Shown here piece by piece: positions 24,224-33,613 of a stretch of DNA of 64,000 nucleotides. Location: contig NZ_WIXO01000001.1 of the NCBI RefSeq assembly GCF_009709575.1, positions 5,830,001 through 5,894,000 of the forward strand, given 5' to 3'. Positions within the stretch are counted from its first letter, which is position 1. The number at the start of each line of letters is the position of its first letter. The notes beneath the pieces are model-generated. The model saw nothing but the letters and a program-made list of their open reading frames with translations, searched no databases and was not told the origin of the DNA. A program made the position numbers and the translations under genes. The stretch comes from Streptomyces taklimakanensis. Lineage in GTDB: Bacteria > Actinomycetota > Actinomycetes > Streptomycetales > Streptomycetaceae.

Positions 24224-26614
24224 TCAGGCGCCGACATAGGCCGCGAGGTGCTCCCCGGTGAGGGTGGAGCGGGCGGCGACGAGGTCGGCGGGCGTGCCCT
24301 CGAAGACGATCCGGCCGCCGTCGTGGCCGGCGCCGGGGCCGAGGTCGATGATCCAGTCGGCATGCGCCATGACCGCCTGGTGGTGCTCGACGACGATGAC
24401 CGACTTGCCGGAGTCGACGAGCCGGTCGAGCAGGCCGAGCAGCTGCTCGACGTCGGCGAGGTGAAGGCCGGTGGTCGGTTCGTCGAGGATGTAGACGCCG
24501 CCCTTCTCGGCCATGTGGGTGGCCAGCTTGAGGCGCTGCCGTTCGCCGCCGGAGAGGGTGGTGAGCGGCTGACCGAGGCCGAGGTAGCCGAGCCCGACGT
24601 CGGCGAGCCGGCCGAGGACGGCGTGCGCGGCCGGCGTGTGCGCCTCGCCGGTGCCGAAGAACTCCTTGGCCTCGGCCACCGACATCGCGAGCACCTCGCT
24701 GATGTCGCGGCCGCCGAGGCGGTACTCCAACACCGACGCCTGGAACCGCTTCCCCTCGCACTCCTCGCAGGTGGTGGCGACACCGGCCATCATCGCCAGG
24801 TCGGTGTAGACGACACCGACGCCGTTGCAGCCGGGGCAGGCGCCCTGGGAGTTGGCGCTGAACAGCGCCGGTTTCACGCCGTTGGCCTTCGCGAACGCCT
24901 TGCGGATCGGGTCGAGCAGCCCGGTGTACGTCGCCGGGTTGCTGCGCCGCGAGCCGCGGATCGCGCCCTGGTCGATCGACACCACGCCCGCGTCGGTGGG
25001 AATCGACCCGTGCACGAGCGAACTCTTGCCCGAGCCCGCGACGCCGGTGACGACCGTCAGCACGCCCAGCGGGATGTCGACGTCGACGTCGCGCAGGTTG
25101 TGCGCCGTCGCGCCGCGGATCTCCAGCGTGCCGGTGGGCGTCCGAACCGTCTCCTTGAGGGTGGCCCGGTCGTCGAGATGGCGGCCGGTGAGGGTACCGC
25201 CGGCCCGTAGCCCCTCGACGGTGCCCTCGAAGCAGACGGTGCCACCCGCCGTACCGGCGCCGGGGCCGAGGTCGACGACGTGGTCGGCGATCGCGATGAC
25301 CTCCGGCTTGTGCTCCACGACGAGCACGGTGTTGCCTTTGTCCCGCAGCCGTAGCAGCAGGTTGTTCATCCGCTGGATGTCATGGGGGTGCAGTCCGGCG
25401 CTGGGCTCGTCGAAGACGTAGGTGACGTCGGTGAGCGAGGAGCCGAGATGACGGATCATCTTGGTGCGCTGTGCCTCGCCGCCCGACAGCGTGCCCGACG
25501 GCCGGTCGAGCGAGAGGTAGCCCAGCCCGATCTCCACGAACGAGTCGAGGATCTGCCGCAGCGCGGCGAGCAGCGGCGCCACCGACGGCTCGTTAAGACC
25601 GCCGACCCATGCGGCCAGGTCGCTGATCTGCATCGCGCACAGGTCGGCGATGTTGGCGCCCTTGATCCTCGACGACCGTGCCGCCTCACTGAGACGGGTG
25701 CCGTCACACTCGGGGCAGGTGGTGAAGGTGACAGCCCGGTCCACGAACGCCCGGATGTGTGGCTGCATCGCCTCCCGGTCCTTGGACAGGAACGACTTCT
25801 GGATCTTGGGGATCAGTCCCTCGTAGGTGAGGTTGACGCCCTCGATCTTCACCTTGGTCGGCTCCCGGTGGAGGAAGTCCCGCATCTCCTTCTCGGTGAA
25901 CTCGCGGATCGGCTTGTTCGGGTCGAGGAAGCCCGACTCGGCGTAGAGCCGCACGGTCCACCAACTGTCCGACTTCCAGCCGGGGATGGTGAACGCGCCC
26001 TCGGCGATCGACTTGGAGTCGTCGTAGAGCTGGGTGGGGTCGATGTCGGAGACCGTGCCGCGGCCTTCGCAGCGCGTGCACATGCCACCGGTGCGGGTGT
26101 AGGTGGCCTTCACCGCTTTCTTGGCGCCGCGTTCGACGGTGATCGCACCGCTCGCGCGCACGGAGGGGACGTTGAAGGCGTACGCGCCGGGCGGGCCGAT
26201 GTGCGGATCGCCGAGCCGGCTGAAGAGGATGCGCAGCAACGCGTTGGCGTCGGTGGCGGTGCCGACCGTGGAGCGGGGGTCGGCGCCCATCCGCTGCTGG
26301 TCGACGGTGATCGCGGTCGTCAGCCCTTCGAGTACGTCGACCTCGGGCCGCGCCGGCGTCGGCATGAAGCCCTGTACGAAGGCGCTGTAGGTCTCGTTGA
26401 TCATCCGCTGTGACTCCGCGGCGATCGTGTCGAACACCAGCGAGCTCTTGCCCGAGCCGGAGACGCCGGTGAACACCGTCAGGCGGCGCTTCGGGATTTC
26501 GATGCCGATGTCCTTGAGATTGTTCACACGCGCGCCGTGCACACGGATCAGGTCGTGGCTGTCGGCGACGTGCGGGGCGGACGACCGCGTGTCCGTCCTC
26601 GTGGCCATGCTCAT
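24224..26614 (-). CDS. UvrA2-type ABC protein (UvrA-like, possible drug self-resistance)
   Basis: A 796-residue protein with two ABC ATPase halves: Walker A GVSGSGKSS (near 50) and GVAGSGKSS (near 525), signatures LSGGEAQR and LSGGERQR, and zinc-finger Cys pairs (CTRCEGRG, CPECDG, CPGCNG, CEECEG). At about 800 residues it is shorter than housekeeping UvrA (about 950-1000), fitting class II UvrA (UvrA2/DrrC-like). Such proteins are linked to tolerance of DNA-binding antibiotics. ATG 26614 has GGAG about five bases upstream. A strong hairpin separates it from the VOC/AraC pair upstream, so it may have its own promoter. Confidence 0.93.
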   Translation of the reverse strand: MSMATRTDTRSSAPHVADSHDLIRVHGARVNNLKDIGIEIPKRRLTVFTGVSGSGKSSLVFDTIAAESQRMINETYSAFVQGFMPTPARPEVDVLEGLTTAITVDQQRMGADPRSTVGTATDANALLRILFSRLGDPHIGPPGAYAFNVPSVRASGAITVERGAKKAVKATYTRTGGMCTRCEGRGTVSDIDPTQLYDDSKSIAEGAFTIPGWKSDSWWTVRLYAESGFLDPNKPIREFTEKEMRDFLHREPTKVKIEGVNLTYEGLIPKIQKSFLSKDREAMQPHIRAFVDRAVTFTTCPECDGTRLSEAARSSRIKGANIADLCAMQISDLAAWVGGLNEPSVAPLLAALRQILDSFVEIGLGYLSLDRPSGTLSGGEAQRTKMIRHLGSSLTDVTYVFDEPSAGLHPHDIQRMNNLLLRLRDKGNTVLVVEHKPEVIAIADHVVDLGPGAGTAGGTVCFEGTVEGLRAGGTLTGRHLDDRATLKETVRTPTGTLEIRGATAHNLRDVDVDIPLGVLTVVTGVAGSGKSSLVHGSIPTDAGVVSIDQGAIRGSRRSNPATYTGLLDPIRKAFAKANGVKPALFSANSQGACPGCNGVGVVYTDLAMMAGVATTCEECEGKRFQASVLEYRLGGRDISEVLAMSVAEAKEFFGTGEAHTPAAHAVLGRLADVGLGYLGLGQPLTTLSGGERQRLKLATHMAEKGGVYILDEPTTGLHLADVEQLLGLLDRLVDSGKSVIVVEHHQAVMAHADWIIDLGPGAGHDGGRIVFEGTPADLVAARSTLTGEHLAAYVGA

Positions 26615-26776
26615 CGTGTCTCCGTAAGGTCGTCAGGCGGGGCCGCCTTCGCGGTCCCCGTCGGTGTCGCCCGGCTCGGTCCGGTCGACTTCGAGCAGTA
26701 CGTCTGGTTTCTCCTTCGTCGGCGTGGGCCGAGGCAACGGACCGCTGTCCACCCGGCCGGTGGTGTCGGCCGGGGG

Positions 26777-26816
26777 GCGCGACGTCCGTTCGGCGCCGAA
26801 CGGACGGACGTCGCGC
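26777..26816. terminator. strong inverted repeat (terminator-like)
   Basis: The arm GCGCGACGTCCGTTCGG is followed by its complement, with four extra bases in the second arm, ending at 26816. The hairpin lies between the VOC gene (ends 26914) and the UvrA-like start (26614), a 300-base gap without a gene. Likely a factor-independent terminator typical of high-GC DNA without a T-run. Confidence 0.55.
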
Positions 26817-26913
26817 GTCGGCTCGCGGCCGAGTACCTCGTTCACCTCACGCCGAGCCCGGACGCGGTGTGGAGTTCACCGGCGGAACGGCGGCCGGTTC
26901 ACCGGCCCGGGGC

Positions 26914-27339
26914 TCACCGGCCGCGAGGCTGGGTGAAGCGCAGCATGTTGCCGGAGGGATCGCGGAAGGCGCAGTCGCGGACGCCGTACGGCTGGTCGAT
27001 CGGCTCCTGCAGCACCTCGCCACCCGCGGCCTGGACGCGCTCGAAGGTGGCGTCGCAGTCGTCGGTCGAGAAGATCACACCGCGCAGCATGCCCTTGGCC
27101 AGCAGCTCCGCCATGGCCTGTTTGTCGGCCGGCGAGGCGTTGGGATTCGCCGCGGGCGGTTCGAGGACGATGTTCACATCGGGCTGCGACGGCGAGCCGA
27201 CGGTCACCCAGCGCATCCCCTCGAACTCGACGTCGTTGCGCACCTCCAGGCCGAGAACGTCCCGGTAGAAGGCGAGCGCCTTGTCGTGGTCGTCGACGGC
27301 GACGAAACACTGTGAGAGCTTGATGTCCATGCGCCTCAC
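26914..27339 (-). CDS. VOC (glyoxalase/bleomycin-resistance fold) protein
   Basis: A 141-residue protein with two beta-alpha-beta-beta-beta units typical of the vicinal oxygen chelate family (CFVAVDDHDKALAFYRDVLGLEV; C-terminal DCAFRDPSGNMLRFTQP). It could be a metal-dependent lyase or dioxygenase, or a drug-binding resistance protein. ATG 27339 overlaps the stop of the AraC-type gene by four bases (ATGA), so the regulator and enzyme are translated together; ATG 27330 (MDIKLSQ) is the alternative start. Confidence 0.9.
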   Translation of the reverse strand: MRRMDIKLSQCFVAVDDHDKALAFYRDVLGLEVRNDVEFEGMRWVTVGSPSQPDVNIVLEPPAANPNASPADKQAMAELLAKGMLRGVIFSTDDCDATFERVQAAGGEVLQEPIDQPYGVRDCAFRDPSGNMLRFTQPRGR

Positions 27340-27761
27340 GCTACGGGTGGGGAGACGGTTCTCGCTTCTCCGTTCCTGATCGGTCGCGTGTGGATCTTGG
27401 CGACGCAGGCCGGGATGGCGGCGCCCTCGTCATGGCGACGGGCCCGGTACGAGCTCGGACTCTCGCCCACCAACTCGGTGAACCGCGAGCTGAACGACCC
27501 CAGCGAGGTGCAGCCGACCGCGAAGCAGACTTCCGTCACCGTCAGGTCTCCCCGCCGCAGCAGCGCCTTGGCCCGCTCGATCCGGCGTGTCATCAGGTAG
27601 CTGTACGGCGTCTCCCCGAAGGCGGCGCGGAAACTGCGGGAGAAGTGGCCCGGGGACATGAGGGCGGCGCGCGCCAGCGCCGGAACGTCGAGCGGCTCCG
27701 CGTAGTCGCGGTCCATCAGGTCACGGGCCCGGCGCAGCCGGGCGAGATCCTCCAGTGTCAC
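27336..27761 (-). CDS. AraC-type transcriptional regulator
   Basis: About 141 residues, essentially only the AraC DNA-binding domain: two helix-turn-helix units (ALARAALMSPGHFSRSFRAAF and EVCFAVGCTSLGSFSSRF) preceded by the usual DYAEPLDVP linker. GTG 27761 is chosen because upstream residues are low-complexity and unlike the family; no strong ribosome site is seen. It is translationally coupled to the VOC gene, which it probably regulates. Confidence 0.88.
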   Translation of the reverse strand: MTLEDLARLRRARDLMDRDYAEPLDVPALARAALMSPGHFSRSFRAAFGETPYSYLMTRRIERAKALLRRGDLTVTEVCFAVGCTSLGSFSSRFTELVGESPSSYRARRHDEGAAIPACVAKIHTRPIRNGEARTVSPPVA

Positions 27762-27981
27762 GGGGCCACTCTCCCACAGCCGGGCACGGCCGGGGCCGGC
27801 TGTGGAAAAGCGCGGGGTGCCCGGGACCCACCCCGTCGGGCACCTTCGGCGTCCACCTCGGAGGAACGAGGAACGGGAGGAAGGAGGAACGAGAGCGGAG
27901 GCCGAGCAGGTCGGGCGGAGGCCCAGGGAGGCCCGGGCGAGGCTGTGGCGCAAGGGGCGCCGCCCTGTGGTCTCGGCGGGA

Positions 27982-28782
27982 TCAGCCCTTCAGGCCGTAG
28001 AAGTGCATCGGTGAGTTGGGCGTGAAGCCGATGCGCGGGTACACCGGGGCTCCGGCGACGGTCGCGTGCAGGGTGGCACGGGTCAGTCCGGTGGCTCGGA
28101 CTCCCTCGTACAGGGCCTTCCGCGTCACCGCCTCGCCGTAGCCCCTGCGCTCCCACTCCGGGGCCGTGGCGACAAGCACGACGAAGAGGCGGCCTTTCGC
28201 CTCCACCGTCGCGGCGCAGGTCACCGGAGTACCGTCCCGCATGCCCAGATACGCGTGGACCCGGTCCTTCCACAGACCGGAGCCGACGAGCCCGTCCCGG
28301 CCGTCCTCCAGAGGGAACCCGTAGGCGCGCGAGTTGAGGTCCGCGTAGGCCCGCAGTTGCCCGTCGGTGGTCACGCGCGCGAACGTCAGGTCGGGGTGGG
28401 TGGGTTCGGGGAGGGGAAGCAGGTCTCCGGCCATGCCGGTGCCGGGAAAGGCGTACGCAAGACCCGCTTGCTCGGCCGCTGACCTCAGCGCCGTGCGCGC
28501 GTCGTCGGCGAGGAGGCCCTCGAAGACCCACAGGAACCCCGGATGCTCCTTCGAGCGCATGATGTCCGCTGCCCGGTCCAGGCGTTGTTCGACGCCCTTC
28601 GCGTCCAGACCGACATCGGTCAGCGTGATGCAGTTCCAGAAGGCGAACCGGCAGTCGGCCCAGCGGACGGAGATGCCCGGAAGGTCTCGTACGTCCGCGT
28701 CCGGATTCCGGTCGAGCACCATGGCACGCCAGACCACGGCGAGCTGCTCCATCGATTCGACGGAGTCCGCGAGTCCCGTCAC
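27982..28782 (-). CDS. GNAT-family N-acetyltransferase
   Basis: A 266-residue protein whose C-terminal half is a GNAT domain (VVLVATAPEWERRGYGEAVTRKAL with the acetyl-CoA-binding R/Q-x-x-G-x-G/A-type loop RRGYGEA, then LHATVAGAPVYPRIGF). The N-terminal 120 residues are less conserved, as in two-lobe GNATs. GTG 28782 has AGAGG about six bases upstream. The substrate is unknown. It stands alone between the AraC/VOC pair and the MFS gene. Confidence 0.87.
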   Translation of the reverse strand: MTGLADSVESMEQLAVVWRAMVLDRNPDADVRDLPGISVRWADCRFAFWNCITLTDVGLDAKGVEQRLDRAADIMRSKEHPGFLWVFEGLLADDARTALRSAAEQAGLAYAFPGTGMAGDLLPLPEPTHPDLTFARVTTDGQLRAYADLNSRAYGFPLEDGRDGLVGSGLWKDRVHAYLGMRDGTPVTCAATVEAKGRLFVVLVATAPEWERRGYGEAVTRKALYEGVRATGLTRATLHATVAGAPVYPRIGFTPNSPMHFYGLKG

Positions 28783-28863
28783 CGAAACCTCTCACATGGT
28801 CGAGCGGGGGGGAGAGCCGACCGGGCAAGGATATGCCCTCTGTCGGCTCCACGGCCGGGTCCT

Positions 28864-30228
28864 TCACCTGTCCGTCGGGTCGACTGCCGGGCCCGCGCGG
28901 CGGGTTGGGGAGGGGCGAGCCCCTCCGGTCCGGCGTCGCTCCGAAACGGCGAGGCAGAAGGTGGCCAGCAGGGCGAGGACGCCCAAGGGGACACCGGCCC
29001 GGCTCGTCAGGGACACCGCCGCGGTCAGCGGCACCGACGTGGCCAGCAGCCCGACGGCGACGGCCGGTGTCCCGGACCCCAGGTAGAAGAGGAGGTACAG
29101 CGCGGCCCCCGTCCCGGCGCGGTGCTCGGCCGGCGTCCGCGCGTCCACCGCTCGGGCGGCGCCGCCGAAGGCCGCCCCGTGTCCGGCGCCGGCCAGGAGC
29201 GCGGAGCCGAGCATGGCGGGCAGCGAGGCGGTCCCGGCGACCGCGAGCAGCAGCAGGCTCCCGGTGAGCGCGGCGACACCGAGGTACTGGGCTCTTTGCG
29301 CGGTGCGGCGCGCGCCGGCGAGCTGGGCCGGCAGGGACCAGGCCAGGACCGCGCCCAGCACGCCTCCGGCCGCTGCCGGGCCGCCGCTGTGCAGGGCCCG
29401 TTCGAGCAGAGCGGGAACGAGAGCGAGGTGGATGCCGACGACGGCCCAGGCGAGGAAGCCGTTGAGTCCCGCGACGACGAAGACCTTCCGGGCGGCGGGC
29501 GGGACGTGCGGTCGGACGGGGCGCCACCGCCGCCGCGCCTCACGGGCGACGGTCGGCTCGGGTACGTCCCGGTGCAGCCGATGCCACACCCACGCGAGCA
29601 GGACCAGGTGCAGCAGGTAGGGGGTGACCAGCGGCCCGGGGACGTAGTGGGCGAGCAGACCCGAGGCGGCCGGACCCGCGGCGGTGCCCACCGTGAAGGC
29701 CAGGCTCGCGAGGAGCGGTCCGCCGACGCGGGCGGTGGGGGTGCGATGCCGGACGATGAGCGCTTGGGCCGCCCCGGTCGCGGCGCCCAGTGCCAGTGCC
29801 TGACCGACGCGCCCGGCGAAGAGCCACACGGGGCTGTCGGCGAGGGCGAAGCAGCAGGAACCGACGGCGGCGAGCAGCACGCTCGCCCGCAGCACGGGCC
29901 GGTGGCCCACGGCGTCCGCCGCCGGGCCGCACAGCAGGAGCGCCGGGCAACCGACCAGGGCGAACGTGGCGAAGAGCAGTGTCATGACCAGGTCGTCGTA
30001 GCCGAAGAGACGCTGGTAGTCGGGGTAGAGGGGGCTGGGCAGGTAGGCGCCCGCGGTCAGTGTCACCACGAGCGCACCGGCGGTCCGCACCACTTGGCGG
30101 TCGGTGCGCTCCTCCGGCCGACCACGCCACCGGGATCGGGGGCGGTCCGACCGGGGCGGGGCGATCGGTGTGAACGCGACGGTGCGCCCTGCCGCGTTCC
30201 GCTTCGGAGATACGTGCTGATCGGTCAC
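28864..30228 (-). CDS. MFS transporter
   Basis: A 454-residue major facilitator protein with about 12 hydrophobic segments after a 45-residue charged N-terminus. The loop between TM2 and TM3 carries GPAADAVGHRPVL, a form of the MFS motif A. It is probably a drug/proton exporter. The GTG start (30228) lies 74 bases from the likely start of a divergent LysR gene, and a palindrome lies between them, so the LysR protein most likely controls this transporter. Confidence 0.92.
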   Translation of the reverse strand: MTDQHVSPKRNAAGRTVAFTPIAPPRSDRPRSRWRGRPEERTDRQVVRTAGALVVTLTAGAYLPSPLYPDYQRLFGYDDLVMTLLFATFALVGCPALLLCGPAADAVGHRPVLRASVLLAAVGSCCFALADSPVWLFAGRVGQALALGAATGAAQALIVRHRTPTARVGGPLLASLAFTVGTAAGPAASGLLAHYVPGPLVTPYLLHLVLLAWVWHRLHRDVPEPTVAREARRRWRPVRPHVPPAARKVFVVAGLNGFLAWAVVGIHLALVPALLERALHSGGPAAAGGVLGAVLAWSLPAQLAGARRTAQRAQYLGVAALTGSLLLLAVAGTASLPAMLGSALLAGAGHGAAFGGAARAVDARTPAEHRAGTGAALYLLFYLGSGTPAVAVGLLATSVPLTAAVSLTSRAGVPLGVLALLATFCLAVSERRRTGGARPSPTRRAGPAVDPTDR

Positions 30229-30287
30229 GTCCGCCAGTGTGCTTCCGAGGAAAGACGAGGGGAATCAAATGGTTTCGGAGCAGACCG

Positions 30288-30302
30288 TGCAAACTGTTTG
30301 CA
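30288..30302. promoter_or_regulatory. LysR-type operator palindrome
   Basis: TGCAAACTGTTTGCA is a perfect inverted repeat directly before the likely LysR start codon and within the MFS/LysR divergent gap. It fits a self-regulatory site controlling both genes. Confidence 0.6.
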
Positions 30303-31216
30303 TGATCGACCCCCGGATCCGGATCCTCCAGATGGTCGCCGAGCACGGCACGGTGACCGCCGCGGCACGGGCGCTGCACTACACGCCCTCCGCCGTCTCC
30401 TACCAACTGCGCCGGCTGGCTGCCGAGGTGGGCGCGGACCTGGTGGTACAGCAGGGCCGGGGCATCCACCTGACGAACGCGGCCCACATCCTGCTGCGCC
30501 ACGCGGAACGCCTTCAGGAGCAGTGGGAACTCGCCCGCGCCGAGCTGGCCACCGCCGGCGCTCGGACCATGGGCCGGATCACGCTCTGTGGCTTCTCCAC
30601 CGCGGCCAGCCGTCTGCTGCCACCCGCCGCGGCCGCCCTGCGCGATGCCCACCCCCACCTGACGGTGCGCATCATCGAGGCCGAGCCCGACCGCTGCTTC
30701 GACCTGCTGCTCTCGGAAGAGGCCGATCTCGCGCTGTTGGTGGTCACGGCGGACTCACCGCCCATGACGGATCGCCGTTTCGACCAGCGGCCACTCCTCG
30801 ACGACCCACTGGACCTGGTCGTCCCGCGCGAGCACCCCCTGACCCGGCAGCGGAGGGTCACACTCGCCGATGCCGCCGGGGAACCGTGGATCCTGGGAAA
30901 CCCGGGCACGACCTACCACCAGTTGGTGCTCGCGGCCTGCCTGAGCGCGGGCTTCACGCCCCACATCGCCCACTACGCGGACGAGTGGGACACCGGCACC
31001 GCCCTGGTCGCCCACGGCCTCGGGGTGATCCTCGTGCCGCGTCTGGCACAACTGGGCGGGAGTCCGTCGCCGGCTCGTCTCCCGCTGCGAGGCGAGCCGG
31101 CCCCGGCCCGCCGCATCATGGCCGTCACCCGCCTCGGCGCCCGGGAGATCCCCCTTCTCACCCATGCGGTGGAGACCATCGCCGCAACCGCCACACGGCT
31201 GCTGCCGACGCCCTGA
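30302..31216 (+). CDS. LysR-type transcriptional regulator
   Basis: About 304 residues. The N-terminal winged helix (ILQMVAEHGTVTAAARALHYTPSAVSYQLRRL) is typical of LysR, followed by the effector-binding domain. ATG 30302 gives the usual family N-terminus (MIDPRIRIL), but ATG 30269 has a better ribosome site (GAGGGG six bases upstream) and would add 11 residues; GTG 30239 is a third option. Divergent from the MFS transporter. Confidence 0.92.
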   Translation: MIDPRIRILQMVAEHGTVTAAARALHYTPSAVSYQLRRLAAEVGADLVVQQGRGIHLTNAAHILLRHAERLQEQWELARAELATAGARTMGRITLCGFSTAASRLLPPAAAALRDAHPHLTVRIIEAEPDRCFDLLLSEEADLALLVVTADSPPMTDRRFDQRPLLDDPLDLVVPREHPLTRQRRVTLADAAGEPWILGNPGTTYHQLVLAACLSAGFTPHIAHYADEWDTGTALVAHGLGVILVPRLAQLGGSPSPARLPLRGEPAPARRIMAVTRLGAREIPLLTHAVETIAATATRLLPTP

Positions 31217-31390
31217 GGGAGACAGGAACTCGATCCCGGTTCGGGTCGGCCCGCGCCCACCGCACGCGTCCGGGCACACCGAACCTCGTCGACGACCGTC
31301 GGACGGACGCTCCGGCACCCCGCCCGGGTTCGGTGGCCGGCCGCTCGGCGGATCGGCGGGATCGTTCGTTCTCCGCCTCGGCCGGGAACC

Positions 31391-32347
31391 GTGACCGGCC
31401 GGCCTGGCGTGATCACGGGAATGACGCAGAGGAAGGAAGCGGGGCGCGCGGTCACTCACCTGACGGCCGTCTGGCTGGTCGGATGCGTCCTGACCAGCGT
31501 GCAGCTGCAGGCGGTGTTCGTCGCCCTCTTCACCGGCGGAGCGGTTCCGTTCACCGTCGTTCTCGTCGGCGTGGCCCTTCTGGCGGTAGCGGTGCTCGCG
31601 TGGCTCGGGACCGCCGTCCGCGCGATCGTGCCGCTCACGAGCCGGGCGCGCGGACCGTGGACATGGGCGGTGGGCGTCTACGCGCTCGGCACGGTCGGGG
31701 CGTTCGGGGCCGCCGTGGTGAACTTCAAGGTCAACCGCCTGGAGGACGGCCTTCTGTTCTGTTCGACCGGAGGTGCCTGCTACGCGCTCGCAGCCGCGCT
31801 CTTCCTCCCGGACACCCGATTCAGGCTGGGCGCCCTCGGAGCAGCGGCCGTCCTCGTCGTCGGCGGAACGTACGCGGTACGGGCGGCCACGCAACCCCCC
31901 ACTCTCGACGAGTGGATCACCGCCAACGGTGTGGACCGAAGCATGCTACGGGTCGGCGATCCACCGCCGGGGTACACACTGCGGATCCTGGGCGCGGGCG
32001 AGGAGGGCTTCGGTGCCGAATACGAGCGGTCCCACCCCGCCCGGCGGCTCCACCTCGGCGTGGAACGCGCGGGACACGACCCCCGGCGCGTCGACGCGCG
32101 CGGTTGTCCGGTCCCCTTCGGCGAACCGATCCACTGCGCGGACGACGGCGGAGGCCGCCAACTGCTGACCTACGAGGGCGGCCACGAGCACCGGGAACTA
32201 CGGCTGCGCCGTGACGGCCTCGTGTACACCGTGACGGTGGAGGGCCACGACACCGACCTGTCCGCGGCCCGGCACATCCTGGCGACACTCGGACCGGCGA
32301 CCGACGCCGAGCTCGCCGGCCTGTTGGAACTGCCGATGCGGCGCTGA
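31391..32347 (+). CDS. membrane protein of unknown function
   Basis: A 318-residue protein with four hydrophobic segments in the first 165 residues (about 20-45, 50-75, 90-115, 125-160), then a soluble C-terminal domain of about 150 residues rich in charged residues, with two cysteines (RGCPVPFGEPIHCADDG). No family is recognised. The start is uncertain: GTG 31391 has GGGAACC upstream, while ATG 31421 also opens the frame. It follows the LysR gene after 174 bases and could share its transcript. Confidence 0.75.
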   Translation: MTGRPGVITGMTQRKEAGRAVTHLTAVWLVGCVLTSVQLQAVFVALFTGGAVPFTVVLVGVALLAVAVLAWLGTAVRAIVPLTSRARGPWTWAVGVYALGTVGAFGAAVVNFKVNRLEDGLLFCSTGGACYALAAALFLPDTRFRLGALGAAAVLVVGGTYAVRAATQPPTLDEWITANGVDRSMLRVGDPPPGYTLRILGAGEEGFGAEYERSHPARRLHLGVERAGHDPRRVDARGCPVPFGEPIHCADDGGGRQLLTYEGGHEHRELRLRRDGLVYTVTVEGHDTDLSAARHILATLGPATDAELAGLLELPMRR

Positions 32348-32817
32348 GCGCCCACTCGCCCACTCGCACCGTCCCGACCGCACTGTCCAAACTCACGCGT
32401 GGGAGGTGCCGGGCGGGGAACGCCCGCCCGGCACGAGGAGCGGCGGGAAGTGGGCGTCGGCCGCAGGAGTCGGTGCCCCGACGGTGGCGGCGGAGTTCGT
32501 ACGTGTCCGCGAGGTTGCCCCGCTTGGACCGCGGGGGCAGTCCTTGCGCGTCCTGAGGTCGGCCCCCGCGTGGGAGGTCACGCCGCCGTACGAGCTGCTG
32601 CCGCCGTTGTTCCACGCCGACCTGACGTTCCGTGCGGCCGATCAGGAGCACGCCGTGTGGCCGCTGCGCCAGGTCGGGTCGGCAACCGACCGCACGCACT
32701 TGCCGCCACGAGTGCGCGCAGCCGTGGACGCCCGTGGTTCGGGGACCGGCCGTGCGGTGGGCGACCTGGCCGTGACGCCGCCGCTGCCGGCCCGCCTCCC
32801 ACCGACTTCCCGGATCC
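32348..32817. other. 470-base stretch without a convincing gene
   Basis: An open frame on the plus strand (32406-32846, 146 codons) has a start without a good ribosome site, no recognisable family and an Arg/Pro-rich end, and it overlaps the secreted-protein gene. It could be real or a remnant; I do not call it. Confidence 0.35.
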
Positions 32818-33186
32818 TCAGCAGGTCGAGGACCAGGAGATCTTGATTCCGGTCACCCGGGTGGAAGCTCGCGAGATCCAGGCGTTCTCCCTCGGCTTGA
32901 TGCAGCGGACGTATCCGTCGCTGTACCGGATGCGGGCGACGTCGTCGTAGCGGGTGTTGTAGACCTCGGTGGCGTTCGCACTGGCCCCGACCGACTGGTA
33001 GTAGTCGGTGACGTCCTGGAACTGCCCGGTCATCTGACCGGAGCTGTTGTAGAAGCAGACGTACGGGTAGGGGCAGGCGGGTACCGCGGCCCGGGCTTCG
33101 GTGGCCGAGGCGGCGGTGAGTCCGGCGGCCAGCGCCAGGGCTCCGGCGATACCCGCGCTCTTGCGCGTCAGGGCGGAGACGGACAT
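32818..33186 (-). CDS. secreted protease-inhibitor-like protein (I36-like)
   Basis: 122 residues with a signal peptide (SAGIAGALALAAGLTAASATEARA, cut near 33) and a small beta-rich mature domain with four cysteines (CPYPYVCFY, CIKP, terminal SSTC). The CPxxYVCFY start and the repeated tyrosines resemble inhibitor family I36 and the related beta/gamma-crystallin-like secreted proteins of Streptomyces. ATG 33186 has AGGGAG upstream; the longer frame would remove a normal signal peptide start. Confidence 0.8.
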   Translation of the reverse strand: MSVSALTRKSAGIAGALALAAGLTAASATEARAAVPACPYPYVCFYNSSGQMTGQFQDVTDYYQSVGASANATEVYNTRYDDVARIRYSDGYVRCIKPRENAWISRASTRVTGIKISWSSTC

Positions 33187-33307
33187 GGGGGTGTGCTCCC
33201 TTGCTGTTCGCTGTGGTGGGTGGGGATGTGCCGGGCCGGCGCGGCAGGGCTGCGGCGTGGGCCCGGCACCCAGTCTCGGGCAGGCGGCGCGGGCCCTTAC
33301 CCACCCC

Positions 33308-33333
33308 GGGACGTCCCAGGACGTCCCGGGACG
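33308..33333. repeat. 2.5 copies of a 10-bp palindromic unit
   Basis: GGGACGTCCC, AGGACGTCCC and GGGACG follow each other head to tail about 120 bases upstream of the secreted-inhibitor start. Each 10-bp unit is itself palindromic and one helical turn long, so this may be a regulator array or a stem-loop. Confidence 0.4.
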
Positions 33334-33556
33334 CACGGTGGGACGGCCACCCCACGACCTGCGGGGCTCCCGTGCTCCGTCCGGTCCCGCCGCGGTACCG
33401 ACGGGAGATCGTGGACGGCGCGGGCCGCGGGTGGGGGGTTCGGCGGTGCGCCGGGACCGGTCCGACCGGCCGGGTCGCCACGGACGGCACCCGTGTCGGC
33501 GGTCGGCGACCTTCCCAGTGGTGTCGGCGCACGGCCGTGTCGAAACGGTGGGTCAA

Positions 33557-33579
33557 TTTGCCTAAAGGTTATAGGTAAA
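33557..33579. promoter_or_regulatory. imperfect palindrome upstream of tetR
   Basis: TTTGCCTA and TAGGTAAA are 8-bp arms with one mismatch, separated by seven bases, 35 bases upstream of the TetR start. This AT-rich patch is the likely promoter and self-operator of the TetR gene. Confidence 0.5.
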
Positions 33580-33613
33580 TGCATGGTGGCTTCAGGGCGA
33601 TGGAGGGAAGGCG

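Noticed and set aside
28543..32214. 1223-codon plus-strand frame across MFS, LysR and membrane-protein genes
   Set aside because: It overlaps well-supported genes in other frames and its residues show no domain; chance open frame.
32406..32846. 146-codon plus-strand frame
   Set aside because: No ribosome site, no family features, Arg/Pro-rich end, and overlap with the secreted-inhibitor gene.
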